From contig DAKN01000020.1 of the NCBI GenBank assembly GCA_002499185.1, positions 1 through 6,421 on the forward strand: a stretch of DNA of 6,421 nt. Direction: 5' to 3'. Made by a program: the position numbers and the translations under genes. This document shows positions 1 to 4,877 of this stretch, one piece after another (position 1 is the stretch's first letter; each line of letters opens with the position of its first letter). The notes beneath the pieces were generated by a model. It worked only from the letters and a program-made list of their open reading frames with translations. It ran no database searches and was not told where the DNA came from. This DNA comes from Candidatus Pacearchaeota archaeon UBA284. GTDB lineage: Archaea; Nanobdellota; Nanobdellia; Pacearchaeales; UBA284.

Positions 1-7
1 ATCAAAT

Positions 8-21
8 GGAAACATTTAAAA
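8..21 (+). promoter_or_regulatory. BRE/TATA promoter of the Zn-ribbon/EF-1beta operon
   Basis: GGAAAC (8-13) followed by ATTTAAAA (14-21) fits the archaeal purine-rich BRE plus TATA pattern. The box centre is about 27 bases before the ATG at 44, so transcription should begin at or next to the start codon. There is no Shine-Dalgarno, which agrees with a leaderless mRNA. Confidence 0.6.
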
Positions 22-43
22 CTCTTGATTTGAAAAAATAATT

Positions 44-190
44 ATGAAATGCACATCATGTAACAGAGAAATAATGAATGACGGAACTGGATTTAAATGC
101 CCAGAATGCAAAAAGAAAATAGTTAGGTGCAATCCTTGTAGAAAACTGACAGTTAAATATAGGTGCGAATGTGGATTTATCGGACCGTAA
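44..190 (+). CDS. Small Zn-ribbon RNA-binding protein (COG2888/DUF1610-like)
   Basis: This 48-residue protein consists almost entirely of zinc-binding cysteine pairs: C3-x2-C6, C19-P-E-C22, C29-x2-C32 and C41-x-C43. The second half reads C..KI.RC..CRK....Y.C.CGF.GP, the signature of the archaeal Zn-ribbon microproteins predicted to bind RNA in translation (HVO_2753 type). That family is typically encoded directly upstream of aEF-1beta, as here, with only 8 bases between the genes. The ATG at 44 is the only start that keeps the first CxxC, and a TATA box lies at leaderless distance. One oddity is the last knuckle, which is CxC (CECGF) where family members I recall have CPxCGF. The identity is firm from motif plus neighbour; the biochemical role is family knowledge. 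Confidence 0.9.
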   Translation: MKCTSCNREIMNDGTGFKCPECKKKIVRCNPCRKLTVKYRCECGFIGP

Positions 191-198
191 TAAATAAA

Positions 199-471
199 AT
201 GCCTTTCGCTGCACTAAAAGTTAAAATAATGCCGGAATCTCCAGAAATAGATCTCCAGATTATAGAAGATACGGCAAAAGAAATTATTGAGAGTCTTGGG
301 GGAAAATTTCATTCTAAAGAAATAGAATTAATAGCTTTCGGATTAAAGGCAATAATTGTTCTTATAGCATGGCCAGAAGACCAGGAATTCGATACATTAG
401 AACAAAAACTTTCTCAAATAGAAAATGTAAGTTCAGCACAAATAGTTGATTTTAGAAGAGCCGTTGGTTAA
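199..471 (+). CDS. ef1b: Translation elongation factor 1-beta (aEF-1B)
   Basis: This is the archaeal guanine-nucleotide exchange factor that recharges elongation factor 1-alpha with GTP. The 90-residue length is normal for the family. Recognisable blocks are the N-terminal strand ALKVKIMPESPEIDL (5-19), the IAFGLKAI core (45-52) and the C-terminal strand NVSSAQIVDFRRAVG (76-90), all part of the compact alpha/beta exchange domain. The ATG at 199 is chosen because family members begin only a few residues before the first strand. An upstream GTG at 163 would run backward through the Zn-ribbon gene and adds no family-like sequence. No Shine-Dalgarno is visible in the 8-base gap, so it is probably cotranscribed with, and perhaps translationally coupled to, the upstream gene. 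Confidence 0.93.
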   Translation: MPFAALKVKIMPESPEIDLQIIEDTAKEIIESLGGKFHSKEIELIAFGLKAIIVLIAWPEDQEFDTLEQKLSQIENVSSAQIVDFRRAVG

Positions 472-481
472 GATTGCAATC
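472..481. repeat. 10-bp perfect palindrome after aEF-1beta
   Basis: GATTGCAATC is self-complementary and begins one base after the aEF-1beta stop, immediately before the BRE of the HIT gene. It could be an operator or part of a weak 3' end signal, since AAGATT (470-475) also pairs with AATCTT (494-499) ahead of a T-run at 501-505. A 10-bp palindrome is easily met by chance. Confidence 0.25.
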
Positions 482-495
482 AAAATCTTTAATAA
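482..495 (+). promoter_or_regulatory. BRE/TATA promoter of the HIT-family gene
   Basis: AAAATC (482-487) followed by TTTAATAA (488-495) lies about 25 bases before the ATG at 517. The T/C-rich stretch between box and start has no Shine-Dalgarno, so a leaderless transcript is likely. The gene is therefore probably transcribed separately from the EF-1beta operon. Confidence 0.55.
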
Positions 496-516
496 TCTTG
501 TTTTTATTCTCTTATT

Positions 517-1197
517 ATGGCTATAAAAAATATTGAAGAAATAAGAAAAAAAATTCTGGAAGAACTTTCAAGATATCCAAAAGAAAAAATAGGAAATTTA
601 ATGGAAGAAATAGAAAGTGCAACAGAAGAAGAAATAGAACAATTTATTTTAAACCAACAAAAGATGCAACAAGGCCAACAAACAAATGAATGTATCTTTT
701 GCAACATCATTCTAGGAAAAACTGAAACAATAAAAATTTATGAAGATAATGAAATAATGGCAATTTTAGATATAATGCCTGCTAGTCTAGGGCATATTTT
801 GATTTTTCCTAAACAACATAAACATTTTATCCAAGAAGTCGATGATACTGTTTTATCAAAAATATTTGTTTTCATAAAAAAAATTTCCCCAATAATTATT
901 CAAATATTAAAAGCAGAGGGAATAAGCATTTATATTCCTCAGGGGCAAATTGCCGGACAAAGAATTCCACATTTTTCAATCAATATTATCCCGAGATATT
1001 CTGAAGATAAACTCAATTTCGACTGGCAAAGAGAGAAAAAAGAAAAGAAAGATCTTGAAAAAATTGCAGAATCTTTAAAAAAAGAAATAAACAAAATTAA
1101 GTTTTTTCAAAAAGAAACAGAAAAAGAGGAAATAGAAGAAAAATCAAATAAAGAAAAAGAAAGGGTAATAAAATTAAAAAGGAAAATCCCGAGATAG
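517..1197 (+). CDS. HIT-fold protein with degenerate histidine triad and charged extensions
   Basis: This 226-residue protein has three parts. Residues 1-55 are a helical, Glu/Gln-rich extension. Residues 58-160 are a HIT fold, with a zinc-type C59-x2-C62 knuckle (ECIFCNII), an ILDIMPASLGHILIFPKQH block (84-101) and the end block AGQRIPHFSINIIPR (146-160). Residues 160-226 are a Lys/Glu-rich, probably coiled-coil tail. Canonical HIT enzymes are nucleotide hydrolases or transferases using H-x-H-x-H, with the middle histidine as nucleophile. Here the triad is H152-x-S154-x-N156, so the nucleophile position is Ser and the third His is Asn. The usual Asn before G-x-x-AGQ is Gln142. The fold assignment is secure, but classical AMP-hydrolase chemistry is not expected. 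The protein may bind nucleotide or RNA without cleaving it. It is about 80-100 residues longer than minimal Hint proteins because of the two extensions. It stops at a TAG, the only non-TAA stop in the window. Confidence 0.85.
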   Translation: MAIKNIEEIRKKILEELSRYPKEKIGNLMEEIESATEEEIEQFILNQQKMQQGQQTNECIFCNIILGKTETIKIYEDNEIMAILDIMPASLGHILIFPKQHKHFIQEVDDTVLSKIFVFIKKISPIIIQILKAEGISIYIPQGQIAGQRIPHFSINIIPRYSEDKLNFDWQREKKEKKDLEKIAESLKKEINKIKFFQKETEKEEIEEKSNKEKERVIKLKRKIPR

Positions 1198-1245
1198 AAT
1201 ATTTTATATGGGTTGGTGTCTTCTAAGATTTTTAACACATTAACG

Positions 1246-1271
1246 AAAAGCGAGCCAGCAGGCGAGCTTTT
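1246..1271. terminator. GC-rich hairpin between convergent genes
   Basis: Arms AAAAGCGAGCC (1246-1256) and GGCGAGCTTTT (1261-1271) enclose the loop AGCA. Pairing is AAAAGC with GCTTTT and GCC with GGC, separated by two mismatched positions. In plus-strand RNA these are tandem G-A/A-G mismatches in a CGAG/CGAG context, known to stack stably; in minus-strand RNA they are UC/UC. The 3' arm ends in four T on both strands. The hairpin lies 48 bases after the HIT stop and its edge overlaps the stop codon of the convergent peptidase, so it may serve as a bidirectional 3' end signal. It stands out as a GC island in AT-rich sequence. Confidence 0.55.
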
Positions 1272-2175
1272 AAACAAATAATAAAACTATTTTTAATAAG
1301 ATATTTCCTAAAAATAAAGTTAAGATTAAAGATAACAAAAAGCACGGAACAAAAGGCAATCCGAATCTTATTTTTATTTTTCCGCGATAGTTTTTTCTTA
1401 AATAGGCTATTTGGCTATTTGTTAATCCATAAACCCCTGGCTCGATAGTTCTATTTTTTGTAACCACTCTATCAATGAGCCAATCACCCTCACAAAGTTC
1501 TTCAGGATTAATTTTCTTCGTAAGAAATTCTTGTTCGACTGTTTTAACAACAATAAAAATTATCGGGGCAAAAAAGATAGTTATTGCAAGAAATATTAAA
1601 ATTGGGGTAAATATAGACATTAATAAGATAATTGAACCGAGAATAATACATGCTAAAAATAAAGATTTAAAGAATTTGGATTTATGCATCAGATTATCAA
1701 TTATTTTTTCTTTAAATTTTAGAAAATTTTTCTTATTTTTTAGTATAATATAAATGCTAAATAAAAGACCGTAAATTGCTCCTATTAAAAGGGCGTTTAG
1801 TATGAATGAAAAAATAAAGGGGCCATTGCCTATATCGATACTTGAAATTTTTTGCTCAAAAAAATAAGGCATTGAAGAAAAAGCAATGCTTAATCCAAAT
1901 AATAATTTTATGTCTCCCCCACCAAGAGCTTGCCCATAATATAGTGCAATCCCTATAATAAAAATAATAATAAAAGACAATGCTGCGTTTAGTAGTATAG
2001 ATAAATCATTTGACATTATTGAAGAGACAATAACTACAAAAATCACAAAACTCAAAAATATCCAATTAAGATAATCTGGAACTTCTGATTTTTTTAAATC
2101 AGTTATTGTTGCGATGATTATTGCTATAAATGCAGAAACTAGCAAAATAACATTACTTAATATCAAAATTTCCAT
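1270..2175 (-). CDS. Archaeal prepilin peptidase (A24 aspartic protease, FlaK/TFPP family)
   Basis: This polytopic membrane protease is expected to cut class III signal peptides from archaeal type IV prepilins or archaellins at the inner face of the membrane. Both catalytic aspartates are visible: D26 in the TDLKKSEVPDYLN block (25-37) and D88 in the GGGD motif (85-88). Hydrophobic segments lie near 3-23, 38-55, 61-80, 120-146, 170-210 and 275-301. Between the last two is a soluble insert with EGDWLIDRV (229-237) and YGLTNSQIAYL (249-259), leading into FGLPFVPCFLLSLIL (271-285). That arrangement is typical of the longer archaeal A24 enzymes. At 301 residues it is longer than FlaK (about 230). 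It starts 11 bases after the upstream basic microprotein, has no Shine-Dalgarno, and probably relies on cotranscription. No prepilin with a class III signal was found in the window, so the substrate is unknown. Confidence 0.9.
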   Translation of the reverse strand: MEILILSNVILLVSAFIAIIIATITDLKKSEVPDYLNWIFLSFVIFVVIVSSIMSNDLSILLNAALSFIIIFIIGIALYYGQALGGGDIKLLFGLSIAFSSMPYFFEQKISSIDIGNGPFIFSFILNALLIGAIYGLLFSIYIILKNKKNFLKFKEKIIDNLMHKSKFFKSLFLACIILGSIILLMSIFTPILIFLAITIFFAPIIFIVVKTVEQEFLTKKINPEELCEGDWLIDRVVTKNRTIEPGVYGLTNSQIAYLRKNYRGKIKIRFGLPFVPCFLLSLILTLFLGNILLKIVLLFV

Positions 2176-2186
2176 TTTATTTTTTA

Positions 2187-2318
2187 TTATTTATTTCCTG
2201 TAAGAGAAATATTCATTGTTCTAAACTGCCCTCCACGCTTATATGCTCGGTTAAGCCTCTTCTTTTTTTTATCTCTTCTTGTTTTTCTCTTATCTGGAAC
2301 ACAATATTCATCTGACAT
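2187..2318 (-). CDS. 43-residue highly basic microprotein, function unknown
   Basis: I do not recognise this protein. It starts MSDEYCVPDKRKTRRDKKKK, continues RLNRAYKRGGQFR, and ends in a neutral tail MNISLTGNK. About 16 of the 43 residues are Lys or Arg, and there is one Cys (C6) and no membrane segment. The call rests on three signals: an AGGAGGT Shine-Dalgarno 8 bases before the ATG, the strongest in the window; a TATA-like box further upstream; and a tight 11-base gap to the prepilin peptidase, which suggests an operon. The charge suggests contact with RNA, DNA or ribosomes, as in small ribosome-associated proteins, but this is inference. It is too short for most automatic gene callers. 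Confidence 0.7.
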   Translation of the reverse strand: MSDEYCVPDKRKTRRDKKKKRLNRAYKRGGQFRTMNISLTGNK

Positions 2319-2322
2319 ATTT

Positions 2323-2340
2323 AAAAACCTCCTGGTTTTT
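2323..2340 (-). promoter_or_regulatory. Inverted repeat carrying the Shine-Dalgarno of the 43-residue gene
   Basis: Read on the minus strand, AAAAACC is followed by the loop AGGA and then GGTTTTT, a perfect 7-bp inverted repeat with a 4-base loop. The Shine-Dalgarno AGGAGGT spans the loop and the first bases of the 3' arm, ending 8 bases before the ATG at 2318. If the hairpin forms in RNA it would hold part of the ribosome site; with five of seven pairs A-U it would be weak. Confidence 0.5.
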
Positions 2341-2370
2341 ATATGTTTAAATGCAAAACATTTTCAAACA

Positions 2371-2388
2371 CAAAATATAGAAAGCTTT
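2371..2388 (-). promoter_or_regulatory. Putative minus-strand promoter for microprotein/prepilin peptidase
   Basis: On the minus strand AAAGCTTT (BRE position) leads into CTATATTTTG. A start about 25 bases downstream, near 2350, would give a leader of about 32 bases that includes the Shine-Dalgarno hairpin. An alternative box, CATTTAAAC at about 2344-2352, would put the start too close to the ATG to include the Shine-Dalgarno. Confidence 0.4.
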
Positions 2389-2393
2389 TTATT
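2380..2393 (+). promoter_or_regulatory. Putative plus-strand promoter for the 4-TM protein gene
   Basis: GAAAGC (2380-2385) followed by TTTTTATT (2386-2393) predicts a start near 2414-2416 and a leader of about 35 bases. That leader contains AGAGGT (2431-2436), a Shine-Dalgarno-like site 13 bases before the ATG at 2450. The BRE overlaps that of the divergent minus-strand promoter. Confidence 0.45.
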
Positions 2394-2449
2394 TTAAAAA
2401 AGTTACCTTATTTAGTAATAATATCATAAAAGAGGTAAAAAGAGAAAAA

Positions 2450-3793
2450 ATGGATGTATTTATTTTAATAGGGTTAATATTTTTTATTATAGTAATTATT
2501 ACGGCGCTCGTCTCTGCAATTATGACGGGCACAACACAAATAGCATTACAGGCAGCGTGGCCAGCAGCATTAGTTGCAGGAATTGTCGGAGCAATAATTG
2601 GAACATTATTGGGGGTTTTTTCTATCTTTGATTTAGGATTACAGGGAGTTATAGCTATTATTGTATTGGCTGCAGTGGGTTTTGCATTATTAGCAGCATT
2701 AACTTTCATAATAGTATTTGCATATAATTCCTATCCTAATTGGGCAAGACAGGTTCTTTCAGGAATTTTAGTTTTTGGAATGATTATTGGATTAGTTATT
2801 GGTTTTATAAGTCTTGTAGGATTCATAACACAAAACCCATCTTCATCAGTTTTAGAATATTTGAAATTTGCTTCGCCAGTAACAGAAGGAATAGGAAATG
2901 CATTTACAGAATTGTCTAAATTTAAATACTGTTTTACAGCAGATCCTAGATGTCCATTTTTTATAAATTGGGAAAATCCAACTGTTCAAAGTCCACAAGA
3001 ACAGTTCTATACTAAATTGACATTTGCGGAAAATAGAATAAATAATAATGATTATTTGGAATCGTTATGTCATTTATCTATAATGAACCCTGGTTTTAAT
3101 GATCTTGAATTTAAGCCAGATTGTTATTATGGTGATAAAGAAGAAAATAAAAAACCGCTTGAATTAACAAAGCTTGGTTCTTATGCATTTGGAGACAGAT
3201 TTATTTTCCAACCCTCTTTTGATGAACAGCATACAAGTTTTAGATGCTCTGGTTATATACCCGAGGCTTCTGGAAAAAATATTTATTCTACTAATTTGTA
3301 TGTTTATTTGACCAGGCCTATTGCAGTTAAAACAAGCTGGCCTGTTTACATTGGTGGTGGAAAAAGTATTGGTCAACAAAAAAGCGTTATGGATTTTAAA
3401 GCACCCTATTCTATTGCTCTAACTTCCTACAATGATATGCCATTCAATGCAGGCAAAAAATATGATTTTAATATAGTAATAAAAAATCAGGATGAAAGAA
3501 AATCAAAATTCTCTAAATTAATTAGGTTAACATTAAACATACCGGAAGATTATTTAATTAATTGTGAAGGGCTGGAATTGGTTTCAGAAGCAACCTTGGA
3601 GATTAGCGAAAAAACTGCTGAAGAATTAAAAACAATTTATTATTATTCTAATGACGAAGACAAATATACGATCCCCTGCAGCCTATTTATTAATAAAGCA
3701 CCATTTGATGCAACAATTTTATCTCCAATATCTGTTGAAACGCAATATACAACGGTTTCAAAATTTGAAACTAAAATAGTAAAAAAACCATAA
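2450..3793 (+). CDS. 4-TM membrane protein with large cysteine-containing outer domains
   Basis: I do not recognise a named family. Residues 1-126 hold four hydrophobic helices (about 2-25, 34-56, 64-91, 101-126), the second pair Gly/Ala-rich. Residues 127-447 are soluble and look beta-rich, presumably outside the cell, with Cys at 161, 168, 207, 225, 266, 372 and 410. The soluble part appears to have two domains. The first ends in an LYVYLTRPIAVKTSWPVYI strand region (283-301). The second starts near KAPYSIAL (317-324), has the core GKKYDFNIVIKNQDE (335-349), a Cys pair C372/C410 and a C-terminal strand ending KFETKIVKK. The same order of elements occurs in the two 307-residue proteins downstream, so the three are probably paralogues, here fused to a membrane bundle. 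The start at 2450 is supported by AGAGGT 13 bases upstream. A role in envelope structure or protein docking is inference. Confidence 0.8.
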   Translation: MDVFILIGLIFFIIVIITALVSAIMTGTTQIALQAAWPAALVAGIVGAIIGTLLGVFSIFDLGLQGVIAIIVLAAVGFALLAALTFIIVFAYNSYPNWARQVLSGILVFGMIIGLVIGFISLVGFITQNPSSSVLEYLKFASPVTEGIGNAFTELSKFKYCFTADPRCPFFINWENPTVQSPQEQFYTKLTFAENRINNNDYLESLCHLSIMNPGFNDLEFKPDCYYGDKEENKKPLELTKLGSYAFGDRFIFQPSFDEQHTSFRCSGYIPEASGKNIYSTNLYVYLTRPIAVKTSWPVYIGGGKSIGQQKSVMDFKAPYSIALTSYNDMPFNAGKKYDFNIVIKNQDERKSKFSKLIRLTLNIPEDYLINCEGLELVSEATLEISEKTAEELKTIYYYSNDEDKYTIPCSLFINKAPFDATILSPISVETQYTTVSKFETKIVKKP

Positions 3794-3804
3794 TTAATTT
3801 TAAA

Positions 3805-3823
3805 TTTAATTAAATATTTAAAT
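3805..3823 (+). promoter_or_regulatory. Promoter of the secreted-protein operon
   Basis: AAATATTTAAAT (3812-3823), in a very AT-rich gap of 50 bases, is centred about 27 bases before the ATG at 3844. No Shine-Dalgarno precedes that ATG. The spacing implies a leaderless transcript starting here, separate from or additional to read-through from the gene ending at 3793. The extreme AT content makes a chance match possible. Confidence 0.45.
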
Positions 3824-3843
3824 CAAAATTCCTATACAATCTC

Positions 3844-4767
3844 ATGAAAAGAGGCCAACAAAAAGAAAAAACAGCTAAATTAATTATTTCAATAATTTCT
3901 TTAATGCTCTTGTTTTTTGTAATTTCTGGACAAGCACAATGTCCTGGACAACAAACACAAGCAAGCAAAACAGGATTGGATTTCTATCTTGATAATAGTC
4001 AAGATTTTCTTTATGAAGGCAAACAAATTTATCAGGGAGAAACATTTAATGTCGGAATTATAGTTGAGAATTATGATCGGGTTTCTAGAAGTGGAAGAAT
4101 TTGTATAAGGGATGATATTTCTGACAGTTTTTTAGGAATATCCTCATCAGGAGAAGGAGACTGCCAAATATTTAATGTTAAGGCAGCAGAAGAAACAGAA
4201 CAAAAATCTGGAGCACTTGGAGGAACACAAAAAACAATAATTCCTGGAAAAACAGAAATATTCTTTCCAGCAAATGGACAATATAAATATCTTGGATTGC
4301 CGAGCGTAAATTATTACAATGGGCGGCTTTTTGTTTCTGCATTTTATCGACAGACAACAAGAGCAACTACAACTTTAGTTTTGCCTGGAAATGATCAACC
4401 AAAATTAGAACAACAACCAGCTCCAATATTTCTTAGTTTATATCAATCAACGCATAAAAGAGACAATAATTATCAAACAGATTTGACATTAACATTAACT
4501 AAACAACCTAGTGCAAAAATATTTTCAAATGATTTTTTAAGAGAAAATGTAACTTATTTTAATGCAGAAGTAACACCACAGCAACTATATTGTTACAATA
4601 AAAATGGAGAACAAATAACAAATTTTCTTGAATTAACAAACGAAAATATTATAAAGTGTTCATTCTTAATCCCTTCAACGAGCGCGCAAAGTTATCCGTT
4701 TGTTTTAACATTAGATTACGGAGTAGAAATACCAAAACAATATAATTTTCAAATAAGAACAAATTAA
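3844..4767 (+). CDS. Secreted or N-terminally anchored two-domain beta protein
   Basis: This is a 307-residue exported protein of unknown function. A charged start (MKRGQQKEKTAK) is followed by one hydrophobic segment at 13-28 and then C33 in SGQAQC. That arrangement could be an uncleaved anchor, a signal peptide or a lipoprotein-like site, but no strict lipobox is present. Domain 1 (about 43-181) opens with GLDFYLDN, then GETFNVGIIVENYDRVSRSGR (65-85), an Ig-like/CARDB-like strand pattern, with C87 and C107. Domain 2 starts at PAPIFLSL (192-199), carries the pair C250/C272 and ends in FVLTLDYGVEIPKQYNFQI (286-304). The same elements occur in the gene at 4878 and in the outer part of the gene at 2450. 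Relative to the 4878 protein it lacks the Cys pair at the end of domain 1 (FYRQTT instead of CYEYGT). It is cotranscribed with the following microprotein and paralogue. Confidence 0.8.
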   Translation: MKRGQQKEKTAKLIISIISLMLLFFVISGQAQCPGQQTQASKTGLDFYLDNSQDFLYEGKQIYQGETFNVGIIVENYDRVSRSGRICIRDDISDSFLGISSSGEGDCQIFNVKAAEETEQKSGALGGTQKTIIPGKTEIFFPANGQYKYLGLPSVNYYNGRLFVSAFYRQTTRATTTLVLPGNDQPKLEQQPAPIFLSLYQSTHKRDNNYQTDLTLTLTKQPSAKIFSNDFLRENVTYFNAEVTPQQLYCYNKNGEQITNFLELTNENIIKCSFLIPSTSAQSYPFVLTLDYGVEIPKQYNFQIRTN

Positions 4768-4768
4768 A

Positions 4769-4773
4769 AGGAG
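4769..4773 (+). promoter_or_regulatory. Shine-Dalgarno of the 23-residue microprotein
   Basis: AGGAG lies two bases after the upstream stop codon and 10 bases before the ATG at 4784. It is the strongest ribosome site on the plus strand of this window and is the main reason to accept the very short reading frame that follows. Confidence 0.6.
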
Positions 4774-4783
4774 AGTGAAAAAA

Positions 4784-4855
4784 ATGGCATGTGGATGTTG
4801 TGGAATGAAAAAAACAGTAAAGAAAAAAGCAGCAAAGAAATCTAAGAAACGTTAA
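4784..4855 (+). CDS. 23-residue Cys- and Lys-rich microprotein
   Basis: The reading frame starts MACGCCGMKK and continues with a tail made almost only of Lys, Ala and Ser, ending KKSKKR. Three cysteines sit in CGCC (3-6) and about half of the residues are Lys or Arg. It has a good Shine-Dalgarno, a clean TAA stop, and sits with 16- and 22-base gaps between two homologous secreted-protein genes, so it is in their operon. The Cys cluster could bind a metal and the tail could bind nucleic acid or acidic surfaces; both ideas are inference. It has no signal peptide and should stay in the cytoplasm. It is below the length cut-off of usual gene callers. Confidence 0.6.
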   Translation: MACGCCGMKKTVKKKAAKKSKKR

Positions 4856-4877
4856 AAAAATAAAAAAGAGGCAAAAA

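Noticed and set aside
163..198. GTG start that would extend aEF-1beta by 12 residues
   Set aside because: It lies inside the Zn-ribbon gene, adds no family-like sequence, and the ATG at 199 gives the normal length.
2389..2709. Minus-strand open frame of 106 codons opposite the 4-TM gene
   Set aside because: It mirrors the helix-coding part of the plus gene and has no start signal or recognisable domain; it is a shadow frame.
3844..3930. KRGQ at the N-terminus as a class III prepilin signal for the nearby peptidase
   Set aside because: KRGQ is followed by the charged stretch QKEKTAK instead of an immediate hydrophobic helix, so it does not fit the prepilin pattern.
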